Source: Crocodylus rhombifer
Lineage: Eukaryota; Chordata; Crocodylia; Crocodylidae
Assembly: GCA_038503035.1 (NCBI GenBank)
Contig: JAVSML010024230.1
Span: 99,023-163,022 of the forward strand
Reading direction: 5' to 3'
Length of the DNA stretch: 64,000 nucleotides
A program made the position numbers and the translations under genes. The notes under the pieces are model-generated. The model made no database searches. It was not told the origin of the DNA and saw only the letters and a program-made list of their open reading frames with translations. This document shows, in pieces, positions 32,520 through 45,225 of this stretch (the first letter of the stretch is position 1; each line of letters begins with the position of its first letter).

Positions 32520-33397
32520 TTTGGAAGCACTAAAGGGGTTTATGTTGGGAGCCATACTATCCATCTGGTGCAGGGCCCCTCCCCTCAGCTTTCCTGCCAT
32601 GACTTGGTGTTACAGAATGAAAGGGAGGGGTTCAGTGGAGATCTTCTTCCTGGGGGACCCTGGGGATGGTAGTACTTACTGTCTTGCTATGACGTTCTGT
32701 GGGGCTCCGCTTTCCCTACACCCTGCCCACTTGCCAACCAAGTGGGTGCTACCTGCAGAGTTTGGCCATGACCTGTCAACCTCGTTCACAAGGGGGACCG
32801 GCATCAGTTTGGGTTCTGGTGAGCTAGCCTGGTTGTCACAAGAGCTAGCATCTCTGCCTCAGATGCTGATGTGCTAGGCTTCCGTTGGCTAGCATCCTCC
32901 TTACCACCTCTGGGTGGGACGCCTCTAAAGCTCTTTATCAAGTAGACTACTGGAAATGCAGGGTGGGGAGGGATGGAGAGGTGGTGGAACTGCTTCATCC
33001 CTCCCAGCCTTCTACAGGGGCTCAGCTTCTCCTGGCTCAGGATCCCGGCAATTAGCTGACTGCAGCGCTCCTGCCTGCCACAGGAGCCTCACCACACCGG
33101 ACATGCTCCACGCTGGTGTGCGCCCTCTTCACTCTCTAGCCAGGTTCTGGTGGGCCTTTTAAATCTTCCCACAACAGCTGCTCTGGCTGCTGTGCTTGGC
33201 TCTGCTGTTCCTCACCCAGGGAACAGCTGATTAAACAGACAGCAAAACACCAGTTAACACAGCTGCAGCTCCTCCTCTGGCTCCAGCTGAGCCCCTGGAG
33301 GTAAGTTTCCCCAGTCAGGGGGGATGCTTGTGTGACTTGGGGCCTGGGGGACTGCCCTCTCCCCTTCAGGAGCCTTTGGGGGTGTCTCGCTACCACA
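32520..33397 (-). mobile_element. Gypsy B 5' LTR (right)
   Basis: 878 bp, the partner of 24498-25387. Read on the + strand it begins TTTGGAAGC (first LTR bases mutated) and ends CTACCACA. Transcription would start in this copy and run leftward. Confidence 0.92.
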
Positions 33398-33402
33398 AAA
33401 AC

Positions 33403-36139
33403 TAATGCACTTATATAAAATAAACCTAATCCATTGGCAATAATTAAGTTCAAAGCATTTATTCAAAGTAAGAATATGCTGTTGATTTAATAATAAAATT
33501 ATTATTTAGAATTTAGGTGTAATTCTCAGAAAATAAGCCTGACTCACTTTGAGGATGCAATTAACTATGTCTGTTAGATACTTTCTCTGTTCCCTTCCCT
33601 TTGCAGCTATTCCATGAAGTTGTGCTGTTCAATGAGTTCCATATCTGACATGATGTTGTCTTTGGTAATCCCAGCTTTATTCTATATGACATGATCAAGG
33701 GTGACAAGATCAATTTTTTGTGTCATGGTAGAGTCACGATTGTACCATACCATGTATATAGTGTTTCAAATAATTTCTACCCATTTCTTTTGGAAACAAA
33801 GTACCAATTGCCTATTTAATCTCACCTGTTAATGAGTTCTCTTTAATTTTATTCTATTACCTATAATCTCACTTGTTCAACTCAATAATTATTCTTCACC
33901 TTGATATTTTACACATTTAAAATAAGATATTTAAAGGCTCTTATGAGTCTCTTCAGTTTATGATAGGAGGAAATACATATATAACCTTCCATATCTCCTA
34001 TATTAATACATTCTTCTGGTCTTAAATATATTTTCTCTTTGCAATGTGCAATTTCTGATATTGGAACAAATCAGTATTTGTGGTAGTTTAGGTGTTTTAC
34101 TTTTTTTTTTACCATCACCTCCAAAATTTGAGAAGGGGAACAAGAAACTATGTGCTGCTTAATTCCAATGTATGTCTTTCTATTGTAAGACTTTTCCTAC
34201 ACTATGTTCCCCTGGACTTTTGTAAGAAACATACTATCTTAAGGGAGTATGTGCCTATAAACGCTGGAGGACTCTGGAAGAGGTTTGAATGTAAATATTA
34301 CTGCTGGTTATAATATGTATCATTTTATGTAGCTGAAACAGAATGTAGTTTGACTGAAAGTATAAACTTGGAACATAATAGTGACTTTTTTACTTTTTCC
34401 CCCCAGAGGTTTCGGTGATACAACCTTTTAATTTTCCAAATTGGCTTGTACAAGCATAGTCATATTCTCATTTAGGTTCCAGTATCTTGTTAGCTAAGAG
34501 AAATGTTCAGCAGCTTTTGCGATTTTTACAAGCTAACTTGGAGTTTTCACTCAAAACATGCTTCATGCTTATTTGACCCACTAAGGTTCTAACACCTCCA
34601 CCTCACTGGTGTGTTTGTTGAATTTTTCTATATAGTGAGTTTTACTGCAGTCACTAAATTTTAGTTTGCCTTTTTCCAAATCTGGCAGCCTGACTATCCT
34701 AAACTGCTCACGGACTTAATTTATCCTCCCAAATGTTTATGCAAATATATTTTACACATAATAATATGTTTTATATAAGCTGAGTTTTATATTAAAACTT
34801 AACATTTCAGTTCAGCAGTCTGTCATTAAAAATAGCCAGTTGCAAATTAGCAAGACTAGCTTAACACTCTTTAATCTAATCCTTAAGCAATTGTAGGGTT
34901 CAGAATTACTTTCAGAAAATTTAATAATAGTAATTTTACATTTTATGTAGTATCCTAAGGTAAAGGAGTTAATCATGATACAGAGTATAAACTACAGACT
35001 GACAGAAATAAAATTGGACGAGGGAAAAGAATTCCCACCAATATTGTTTCACAGACAGTGGTATCTAATTGCCTTCTCCATGCTCACCAGAAATGTTCTG
35101 AATCTTGTTTCTGAATGATTGATTGCCTTACTCAGTTCTTAAACTGGATTTGTAGTTGATGAAGTGACTAAGCCCAAAAACTGAGTAGAACAGCATCAGA
35201 CAATACTGCTTGCTACTATGTTGCTTAATGCTGCATATCCAGCCCTCTGACATTATCACAGACATTGTAATATTCTATTACTGCAGGGGAATAGCCTGCT
35301 ATCAGTAACGTGTTAAGTCCTTGAAATATTCAATAGCAAAAGCCATTTGCTTCTGTAGAATTGTAAGTGTTTGTTCTGTAGATTCTTGTTGTTTTATAAA
35401 GGAAAATGAGTAGTTAGACTACTGTTTTCAGTGACAGACTTGTACATAGGTGGCACTATGCTCATGTAGTCTGTTTGTTGTAAATGTTGTATTCACATAA
35501 TACATAATCTATATGTGTAATACATAATCTATATGTGACTCTGTTTATTGTGCTGTTTACTGTTTTCTTCAGTGTATGTATAGTAGTAATGTACTTTGCA
35601 TCCAAAATTCTCCAAGTACATTAGAAATGCTAAGAAAGCTGCACAAGCCTTTGTGAAAAAATACAAGCTAACTCATTGATTCCCATATTGTCTATGTTTG
35701 TGGGAAAAGTAAATAAGTGAAATGGACACTACTAGTGACTCTAAGAAGATAAATCAGAGTGATGTGGCAAGAGGCCCTTAAAAAGCTAGTACTTTCAGAT
35801 TAGTTCCAGAATCTGACATCCAAAGCACATAGATATACATAATTGGTAGTCAGTAAGAACAGAGTCTAATAATTTCTTGCTTCTTCTCAGTCCACTGCCA
35901 GGAGCCTCCCGTCTGATACTTGAGGTCTGACTACAGCTTTAAAATTAGATGCATATTAAGACTAATGAAGAGTTTTCTATTTTTTTTTCAGTTTCCCTAA
36001 ATATTTATTTATTTGGGTAGAGATGAATAAGTTGTCCACATCTTAAAAAAACTTTAGAGTTTACACCAGGACTTTGACCTGTTACTTTTAGGCCAGGTAC
36101 AGTCACTATACTTTTTCCTGTTTAAGTGGTCAGAAACTG
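33403..36139. other. Unassigned AT-rich stretch
   Basis: No transposon or gene is recognised in this 2.7 kb. It contains a tandem pair of 20-base units (AATACATAATCTATATGTGT) at 35499-35538. Whether it holds conserved non-coding sequence cannot be told without alignment. Confidence 0.55.
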
Positions 36140-36147
36140 GTCTCTAT

Positions 36148-37249
36148 TAGGGCTGTGCGAAGCTTTGGTCACTGATTGGATTCAGAGGAGATTTGGCCCT
36201 ATTTGGCAGCCAAATCTGTATTGAATCAGGAGACTCGTTCAAAAAGTCTGAATAGAATCCAAAGCATCTGAATTGATTTGGAAAAGATTCAAAGTGATTC
36301 GGAGAGCTGCAGTAGCTGGGGACAGCCAGGCATATTTGGGCAACTACAGGTTCTCCTATGGTTTCTCCAGCTGTGCCTGCCTCTCTCAGGGTGGGGGGAG
36401 CCACAGAAGTCGTCCCCATGGCTGCCTTACCCAGCCCCATCCTCTGCCTGGTCCCAGCTTCCTAGCACTTTACAAAAAATAAAAAAAACACCACACTCAC
36501 TGCCTGCAGCAGCAGAGATTGGGGCCTCTGAGGGCTCATGGCAGAGCCCACTGGTGCAGTGGGGGGCAGTGGGGATTGCACCCCACACCAGGCACTTACG
36601 TGGCAGCTGCCCAATGGTGTGGGTGCAATGTGGCTTAGCAGGGTGCTGCGTGCTGTCTGGGAGGTGGGACCACTGGGGCTGAGCAAAGCTGAGCTCTGGC
36701 TGACTTCTAGAGCTGCCACAGCTCCCAGACAGCATGCAGCACCCAGCTGAGCCATGCTGCATCTGCATCATAGGGCAGCTGCCACATTGGTGCCAGGCAG
36801 GGGGCGTGATCCCCACTTCCCCTCACTGACACGTACTGCATGGGGGCGGGGGGTCTGCCCTCAGAGGATCTGGTTCCCACTGCTGCAGCTGGTGAGTGTG
36901 GGGTTGGTTTGTTTTTTAAAGTGCTCAGAGGTTGAGTCCAGGCAAGGGATGGGGCCAAGCAGGGCAAACTTGGGGACTTCTCTTGTGGCTCCCCCAACCC
37001 AAGGAGAAGCAGGCATAGCCAGAGGAACTGCAGGAGAACCTACAAGAGAACATGTAGCTGCCTGGCTATGCCTACCTCTCCCCCACCGATCCAAATCTTT
37101 GAATCAGCACCGAACCAGTGCCAAATCTCTGATTCTGATTTGGCCAAATTGAACAGGGACAGTGATTCAAATCACCAAATCAAATCACTGTCCCCCAAAT
37201 TGGCCCAATCTGAATCCCAATCGAATACTTCTCTTTCTGCACAGGCCTA
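36148..37249. mobile_element. Foldback hAT-type non-autonomous element, copy 1
   Basis: The element starts TAGGGCTGTGCGAAGC and ends in the inverted form GCACAGGCCTA. It is flanked by GTCTCTAT (36140-36147) and GCCTCTAT (37250-37257), an 8-bp hAT-size duplication with one mismatch. Its two halves are inverted copies of each other: 36310-36410 pairs with about 36975-37080, and 36630-36670 pairs with about 36705-36755, so the 1.1-kb unit is one large imperfect palindrome. Subterminal repeats of GATTCAAATC type mark both ends. It codes for nothing and would depend on a hAT transposase, perhaps of the type at 17253-19031. Confidence 0.85.
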
Positions 37250-37399
37250 GCCTCTATATGTAAAAGAATAGAATTTCAGTTTCCACCATTTTTAAAGCAG
37301 CCTGTGTGCCCCAGTCTCAGATAGATGGATACAATATCAGACTTACTTGATCTAAGTTAGACCAGTGAATAGAATGTCAGTACCAGCTTTGCTTGTGGA

Positions 37400-38225
37400 T
37401 CAAGGTAGATTACTGTCTGCTGTCATCCCAGGGTCATTGTGGTTCCCTGCTAACCTTTCCTTGCAGGGAGCTGCAGCTGAGCATTGTGTTGGCCCCACCC
37501 CTAAATTCTCTGTCAGCCACAGGCAGGGCAGAGCTCACAACAGGAAGGCAGGGCAACAGGAAGGCAGGGCTCACAAACTGCTGGCAGGAGATGGTGCCGG
37601 TGTCATACCCCACATTCTGGCCCAGGTCAATGGGGCACAGACTGTTGCTCTCCTGTCCCTATTCAGTCTGAGCCCCAAGACCATGAGCTGGAGTGACTCT
37701 GGAAAGGATTTCCCCTCCCACCTCCAGAGCCAGCACTGAATTCCCAGCTGAAGCCTATTCCTGTGCAGCTGTGGAACTCCCGTCCCAGGGGAGGAGAAGG
37801 CAGTCATGCCCTCACAGCTGTATGGGAAGCAGCTTCAGTCCCTAACTCATCACTGGCTCCAGGAGAAGGTGAGGGACAGAAAACATTGTGAGCCATTCCC
37901 AGAACCACTCCAGTGCATGTTTTGGGGGCTCAGATGGAACCAAGACAGAGGAGGGACACTCTGAGTCCTGCCAAACTGGGCTGGGAATGTGGGGTGTGCT
38001 GCTGCACCACCTACCCCCAGGAGCTTGCAAACCCCACTCTTGCCAATTTCTATCCTGCCTGGGATGAATCCCAGCACTCCCCACCCTGGACAAAGCCCAG
38101 GAACCCCCATGATGCCCCAAGCAGGAACAAGCACACCTTCTTCTGCTGGCTGCCTGCAGCTGACTACTGCCAAACTGTTTTACTTCATAATCATGGATAG
38201 TGCAGAATTCAGCTGATCTCATCAA
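37400..38225. mobile_element. Foldback element, unknown family
   Basis: The two halves are inverted copies meeting near 37785. For example TCTGAGCCCC at about 37667 and its complement at about 37930 sit at matching distances, and CATACCCCACATTC near 37605 pairs with the complement of 37985-38010. Many mismatches show age. Terminal repeats and target duplication could not be fixed. It differs in sequence from the foldback next to it. Open frames inside it arise from the GC-rich palindrome and have no family features. Confidence 0.75.
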
Positions 38226-39120
38226 TTTCCAGCACTCTGGGAGGCATGAAGGAATGCCCTCTGCCTTCTGACCTTAACCAGTGCAGGCCTCTGTGTGCCT
38301 GCCCCCACCAAAGGGCAAACATGAGTTCTGTTCACTCCCAATCTAAACTATGTAGTTTAGAAACCTGTTTAGATTGGAATGATTCTGCAAGTCGCATAGT
38401 GCAACAGTTTCCATCAAGAAACATTATATATTGCTTGATGAAAACTACATCTGCCAGGGGCCTAAGTTTCAGCCTTCACTTTTCCACTATCATTCATGTT
38501 CTTTCACTCTTCCATTTTTACAGGTTGTTTTATTATTTTTTCCTGTCTAGATCTTGAACTGCTTTACAAAAATCAAGCAAATGTGGTAATGAATACATAG
38601 GAAGTTCACCATGTATTGGAAAAGGCTACACAGAGCCATTGCATGATTATAGCCTAGGCCACATTCTCTTCAGGTTTGTTTATATAAGAGAGTGTTGAGA
38701 ACAAGATTACATTTTAAGTTATTTGTTTGGTTTAGTTTAGACATTTTTAATAAAGCTAATGATGCTCCTGTCCTGCCCTACTCCCTTCTCTATAACACAT
38801 AGTTCTGTGGTTGAGACAGTCACCTGGGATTTGAGAGATCCATAATCAAAACATTTCTGCTTGTTTTAGAGTAAGGATTTAACTGAGAGGTTTTACCTTT
38901 CAAGATAATGTTTTAAGCATGAGGCTATAAGGTATTGTGCTTTGTCCATTGCAGGTTCTCTTGCTGAAGCTGTTCCACTTAATAAAAATACTTTATCTGC
39001 AGGAGCAGTAACTGTAACCCAGGTGTTTCCTTTTTCATGAGTGTCCTTAACGCAAGATTATGATCCCTCAGTCTACTCTGGTTTATGGACAAAGTGAAGT
39101 ATCTCCAACAAACACATTTT
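38226..39120. other. Unassigned stretch
   Basis: No gene or repeat recognised between the foldback and the CR1 that follows. Confidence 0.5.
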
Positions 39121-40750
39121 TCATAGATTCATGGATTATTAGGGGCTGGAAGGGACCTTGCAAATCATTGCCCGCCCCTGCTCTAAGCAGGACGACAACT
39201 GGGGTCAAGTGACCCCAGTGAGGTGACTGTCTAGTTTCCTCTTGAAAACCTCCAAGGCAGGTGACTGCACCACCTCTGGAGGGAGTTTATTCCACAGCCT
39301 GGACAACCCTGACCATGAAGGAGTTTTTCCTGCTATTAAGCTTGAAGTGCCCTTCCAAGAGTTTATATCCATTGATCCTGGTCTTTCGCAGGGGTGCCCT
39401 AGTGAACAGTTGTTCACAGATCTCCTGATGCCCTCTGATATAGTGGTAAACCACTATCAAGTCCCCTCTCAGCCTTCTCTTCTTTAGGCTAAAGAGGCCC
39501 CAGTCCCTCAGCCGTTCCTTGTATGGCTTGCCTTGTAAGTCCCTGATTATACGGGTGGCTCTTTTCTGGACCCTCTCAAGTTTTTCCATGTCCTTATTGA
39601 AGTGCGGCACCCAGAACTGGACACAATACTCCAATTGCAGTCTTACCACTGCTGAATACAGCAGGACTATCACTTCCTTAGTTTTACGCAAGATGCATCA
39701 GTTGATGCATGCCAGCATGTTATTTGCCCTGCTGGCTACCACATCGCACTGACAGTCCATGTTCATGAGATGGTCAATCATTACCCCTAGGTCCCTTTTA
39801 GCCATGGTGCAAGTCAGGCTGTCACTTCTGAGCCTGTATGTATGTTGAGGGTTATTTGCCCCCAACATGGAGCACCTTACACTTGAAAGTATTAAACTAC
39901 ATCCAGTCTGCCAGCTCTTGAGCTCATCCAGGTCTGCTTGTATCTGCAACCTATCTTCTGGCATGACCACACTGCCCCATAACTTGGTGTCATCTGTGAA
40001 TTTGGCCAGCAAGCTTTTCATTCCCCCATCCAAATAATTGATAAAGATGTTGTCTGGGCATGGACCCCTGGCCACTTCATGCCATGATGACACACATCCA
40101 TTCATAAGAACTCTCTGTGTCCTACACTGTAGCCAGATTACCACTCATTGAACCATTGTGCAGCTGAGCTCTCAATCTTCCAGTTTTCCCATGAGGATAT
40201 TGTGGGATACTAAATCAAAAGTCTAGGTGTATAATGTCTACCTTTTCTCCCATGTCCACATGGTGAAAGACCTGGTTGTAGAAGGAGATAAGATTGGTAA
40301 GACAAGACCTACCCTTTTCATAACCGTGCTGGCTGTTGTTCAGAATCTTACCTTCCATGAGCTTATCATGCATTCATTCTCATGCTTATCATGCTCATTC
40401 TTTAATGAGCTTTTCCAGGATTTTCCCTGGGATAGAGTTTAGGCTGATCGGTCGACAGGTTCCCGGGTCTTCCCTCTTCTTCTATCCAGGCCTGCTGACT
40501 TTCCCCATGGTCTGGTGAAATACTGAAGCAAAGTGGGAATTCAGTTTTTCCTGAATGTCACTTACCATCCATCCTGAGGTGTTAAGCAGGGGTCTCACAC
40601 TTCCATTTGTTTTCCTTCTACTGCCTACATACCTAAAGAATGACTTCATTTTGTCCTTGACTCACACGGCTAACCTAAACTCAATCACCACCTTGGCCTT
40701 CCTAATCATTTCCCTACAAGTGCTGGTCACTAAAGTATTGAGGACCTAAA
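39121..40750 (-). mobile_element. CR1 LINE fragment (CR1-2), minus
   Basis: The left edge TCATAGATTCATGG followed by GGGGCTGGAAGGGACC is the complement of the CR1 3' end. On the minus strand the RT region is readable in pieces. Around 40050-39990 comes the active-site box LAKFTDDTKLWGS, then LGVMIDHLMNMDCQCD (39790) and the C-terminal segment 39691-39287, with VIVLLYSAVVRLQLEYCVQFW and RVQKRATRI. The YADD box is changed to FTDD. The copy is 5'-truncated within RT and contains frameshifts, so it cannot move. Confidence 0.93.
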
Positions 40751-42956
40751 GTCACTTGAGGACCATCCTTAGCTTACACTGTCTGCTTCTAAAATGCTCT
40801 GTACACAGTAGAGTCTCTGTGGACTATATTTTTTTGTTCATCAGTGTTCAGATTGTGAGTGAAATATAAAAATATGAAAAGTTTTCTGACTTTTCTTCTG
40901 TTAAAGATAATATTTCCTGCTCATGTCAGGCATTTATTAAGAGATTTTAATATAAATACCTACCAGCAGGTGATACCATCTTGGGGATCAAGTAAATGGT
41001 TCCATGTGACATTCAGGGATTCATTTTCTCCATGAATTTCCTACTTTCAAAAGTCTGTTTCCATTCCTGGCTTGAAGCCATTTTGACATCTTCTGCTGGA
41101 TGTCTTTCCTGTATTTCTGAATTATTTCCACAAGTCAGTACCATAGTTCTGTAATGTTAATCAACTCCATCTGGCACCATGTCTATTAATTTTAACCACT
41201 CTTGTACTCAGAAAGATTAATTTCATGCAATAAATTAATTCAAAGTTAGAATGAAAGGTAAACTGTTTGCTTCAAAATATTCATGCAGAAATTGTCACAT
41301 TACAACTGGCTGGATAATAAATATTGCCCATCATATCAGAGTCATTGGTGGGGCAACTGGAGGGCATCTGAAGGGCAATTGGAACAGGCCAAATCTTTGG
41401 TTTAAGTTCAGTGCCTAGAATCCAGTGTTGAGAACAAGTTCTTCCTCCAAGTGGCAGAGCTGAATTTTCATTAGATTCTTAACTAACTTACTCATTTTCA
41501 TCATTGACATTTATATTGTGTTAATCTCAATCTTTTGGCTATCTGGGCAGGATTTAAAGGACAACACTTCCCATTCTTTTCATAAATGGAAAGAAGGGAA
41601 AGGCCATGGAAGCTCAGGTCTCAGCTTAGTGTGTGGGCAAGGTCCATGCCAAAGTGGTTGATCTGATCATAGTGTCAGATAAGCAAGCTAAATGCTAAGA
41701 GATCAGAAGAGGCTGAAGAGAAACCTGAATTCTGCCACCACATATGTGAGTTTATCTTCAATGTGTTGAAGTGGAAGATGAAAATTAATGACATCAAATG
41801 GGTGCTATTTTCTGCTTCCTCTCACATCTCCCTCTAGCAGAGGACATCTAGTCCCCCATCCTAAAAACAAGTGGGAAAATTTCACTGAAGCCCCCTGAAT
41901 CTTAAGGAAAAGTAACCCACGCACCCCATCTTCAACAGCCAGGTGGAAGAAATTCCTGCTTCTAGCAAGCAGGTAGGAAAGACACATGCTGAAATAGTTG
42001 AGAAACAGCAAAGACATTCCACTTCAAGCTATTTTATGAGAAAGGTCTTAAGCTTCAAGGAAAGGTGCCAGCTCCCATGACCTGGATGATACCATTGATT
42101 CATTCATCTCCAAAGTCCCTAGACCACTTGTCTTTCTATAGAGTTGGTCTCCAGTTAGACCAGACCCAACATCAGAGAATACTGGATACAATGATTCCCT
42201 TAACATAGTTTTCCTTGTTTCCTTTTGTCTTCCACAAGTCCCATAAGATATCATGTGACAGGCTATAATTAACCTGAAAGATACCAGTCTGTACACTTGG
42301 ACCGTGTCTTCTTTGTATCTTTAGCAACATACATCTCTCCAAACAGGGTTCCTCAGTCATTTTTTGTTTGTTTGTTTAGGATGATCCAGGGATTGATGAA
42401 AAATACTTCTCTTTACAAAAAACAGCAAGCAGGTTTTAAATTCAAGGTAGTTTTTCCTCTTAAGAGGATCTAGAAATGGGGCTTAGATCAAAATGTGACA
42501 GGCTCAACAAATCATTGATTAATTAGCATGAATGGGAGATCTAACATGAAAGGGAATAATGCCTTTGTAAAACTGAAATTTTCAAATAAGACACATAAAA
42601 AATGAGAAGATCCTCTATTAGGGTGTGATTAAATGAATGGGATGTCAGAATTCTTAATCAACACCAACTTACACCTGTAGAGGAAAAGGGTCTTAACTAC
42701 TCAGCCTAAGATTAAGCCTACTACAACCTCCTGATTAAAGGACATGGTTGTGATACATGAGGTATCATTTATGTCAAAAACAGACAAACAGGCTCATGCC
42801 TTAGATCAAATTTTCCCACTTCAGCTCTGAGAGTACTGTCTATTATCTTTTCTTGTGGAGACCTATATTTAACTGAAAGATCTTTAAAAATTGCTCAGAA
42901 GTATCCCACATAAAATCTACTTCAGCTTTCCTTAGCAGCTTTTTCCAGAAGATTTG
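40751..42956. other. Unassigned stretch
   Basis: AT-rich, no gene or transposon recognised. Short open frames at 41805-42360 on the minus strand have no family features. Confidence 0.5.
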
Positions 42957-43077
42957 ATACTGTAGCCCTGAGGGATTAAGCCAATGCTCAGGATCTCAAT
43001 ATTGCACTGCTAGACAGGAGGGCGTGATGTACAACTGCACATGAACACATAAAATCAATTAAGCACACACTCACTAG

Positions 43078-43937
43078 TGTTGAAACAAAATTTTAAATAT
43101 GGATGCTGCCAATGCCAGAACTCAGTTTGACTGTGAGTGGAAAACTCCATACAGGATTAGAACTGCCCTTTCTATGACCTTTGAGCTTGTCAATCAACCA
43201 TAACCCAGTTTTCTGTGTTGCTCATGCGCAGTAATAACCAAGCCGTGATCTGACGCATGCTCAGTCCTTCTGTAGCATGAGGTAATCTGGCTAGAACTTT
43301 CTGTTTGGAGAATGATTTGATTGATCTCCTTCGGGGGGAGATCACGCTAGCTGGAGGCAGAGGCTGGTGTTCCAGGGACTGTCTCTCAGTCAGGCCTATT
43401 GATCTTCTCCCTCGATTGGCACATCGTGCTATTTGATTGGATTGCAGTTTTGATTTCCTGGTCTCTGACTGATTTTCACTGACTACCGACTACGATTTGG
43501 ATCATCCCACTACGACCTTACCTTGTCATCTCGGCATCCTGACCTTGGCATTATTCTTTGACTACCCGATTGTCCATCATCTTGGACTGGCGTCACATCA
43601 CATCATTCTACGTGTTACAGCTTTGTTCATTTGTTTCCCAATTCTTGAGCTGTTGACCAGCCCTGGGACTAGCAGTGGGCAGCCGCACCTATCCCTTGCG
43701 GGGTAGAAAGCAAGGGCTCACTGTGAACCTCGTGGGCCAACAGACCCCTTAATTGTATTTGTTGTTACTGTAACTGAAGATGCATCTAAGCGTAAGTTAA
43801 ATAAATTTCACCTTGTTCAAGAAACTGCTATGCTTCTGTGCCTCAGTTCTCCTCGCCAGAAAACCCAGCCTGTTTTTGTGTTCAATTGCCACCCGAGCCC
43901 ATCGTGACACTGGGGCTTGGTTCATCCCCCCAGGACA
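43078..43937 (+). mobile_element. Solo LTR, family F, nested in LTR R2
   Basis: It begins TGTTGAAAC and ends CCAGGACA, with a perfect 5-bp duplication ACTAG (43073-43077 and 43938-43942). LTR R1 lacks it at the matching place, near 3970. AATAAA at 43800-43805 gives + orientation. It is 860 bp long, and no internal region follows. Confidence 0.92.
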
Positions 43938-44046
43938 ACTAGGTGCATGCACACTCACACTACCAGCTCAGTCACATAGACTATACACCACAAAAATTAG
44001 ACATGGATCACTAAGTCATATATCATGCACACAATGCCATATTTTA

Positions 44047-44052
<6 letters not shown>

Positions 44053-44085
<33 letters not shown>
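44053..44085. repeat. (CT)n microsatellite
   Basis: About 16 CT units within LTR R2, just right of LTR F. R1 has no such run at the matching place. Confidence 0.95.
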
Positions 44086-44088
<3 letters not shown>

Positions 44089-45190
44089 AGCAACTCAGAT
44101 ACACACATTCAAAATAACTAGTCTAGGTTCATGCACACCTATCTCTAGTTTAAGCCCATACATACTAAACACACCAAATTTAGACAGTTACCACCAACAC
44201 CTGCACATTTAATACACATATGTATATTACTAATTCATATACCACAAACACACACACACACATACAATGCTATCTATATATGTATATATATGTGTGTATT
44301 CACTAATTTACACACATACCACCCACCTACACATACACACAGGTGAGTTCCTAAGTTGGGTATTGTGATATGTATGTACTTGGTGTACTTAGGATGCCTG
44401 GAGAAAGGTTAAGGTAAGAAAGTAGAAGTGTAGGAAGTTAAAGTTACCAGAATGGGGATTAGAACCTATAGACTACAGGGGCCTGGGCTGAAGAACTGAG
44501 GCTCAGGGGTAACTTTAGGTTAATTGATCTTAATTGATCAAAAGACAATGCCCAAAGCCTGCAGAACAGGGACGCATGACGCACAGAGTCTGGGACTGGA
44601 GCCACAGCTACAGGGAAGCTGAAAAGGTAGATGGGGAGGGGGAAAATGGGAGTAAGGCAAAGTGTGGATGTTAAAGAGGGGCTCTGGTTGTGGGGAGCCA
44701 GAGGATGGCTCTGGGGCAGCTAGAGAAGCTGCAGGGAGTGGTATCAGGTGCTGAAAGCTGTAGAGAACTGCAGGACAGCTAATAGGAGCTGGGAAGCTGC
44801 AGGGAAGCGGGGGAAGCCTGAAAACAGGCAGCAGAAAATCACAGGAAAAAGCAGCAGGGACAGCTTGAAAGCAAGGAGAGGCTGGGAGGTGGCAGAAAAG
44901 GAGAGATGGAATTGGGAGGAGATGGGGAGACTAGCAGAGAGGGTGGGAACTGGAGCTGAGAGAGAGAATGAAGCTGGAATTTAAGATAGGGAAGGGACTA
45001 CAATTCAGTAAAACACGACCCAACTTGGGGTTGCAAATGACAGTGGTTTTATTGAACAGGGGAAATGGTGACACAATGCCAAATTGGTTCCCTTGCAGCC
45101 ACACGTAGACACCCACACACATGCACACACAATGGCAGCAGGGGTTAGAGAGGCTTGCTGCAGGGGCTGAAGTCCACTGAAGTCCAGGAG

Positions 45191-45193
<3 letters not shown>

Positions 45194-45223
<30 letters not shown>
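45194..45223. repeat. (AG)n microsatellite
   Basis: About 15 AG units in LTR R2. R1 has a shorter, interrupted CT-rich run at the same place (about 1610-1640), so the run grew after the copies separated. Confidence 0.95.

Positions 45224-45225
<2 letters not shown>

Larger units (their letters stand above)
24498..33397 (-). mobile_element. Gypsy B: nearly full-length GmrI-type Ty3/Gypsy element
   Basis: LTRs at 24498-25387 and 32520-33397 flank an internal region of about 7.1 kb. A perfect 5-bp duplication AAAAC lies outside (24493-24497 and 33398-33402). Transcription runs leftward on the minus strand. The order is primer-binding site, gag with SCAN-like capsid and zinc knuckle, protease, integrase, RT, RNase H, polypurine tract: the GmrI-type order with integrase before RT. 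Two solo LTRs broke it later: D in gag and E in integrase. Taking them out leaves about 5.9 kb, a normal size for a complete Gypsy element. Stops and frameshifts occur throughout. Confidence 0.95.

Noticed and set aside
36278..36816. Several 90-134 codon frames on both strands
   Set aside because: All lie in the foldback element, where the palindrome and GC-rich content produce mirrored open frames.
44247..44300. Alternating CA/TA stretch as a regulatory element
   Set aside because: It is simple-repeat sequence inside LTR R2, with a matching GT-rich stretch in R1, and has no other feature.
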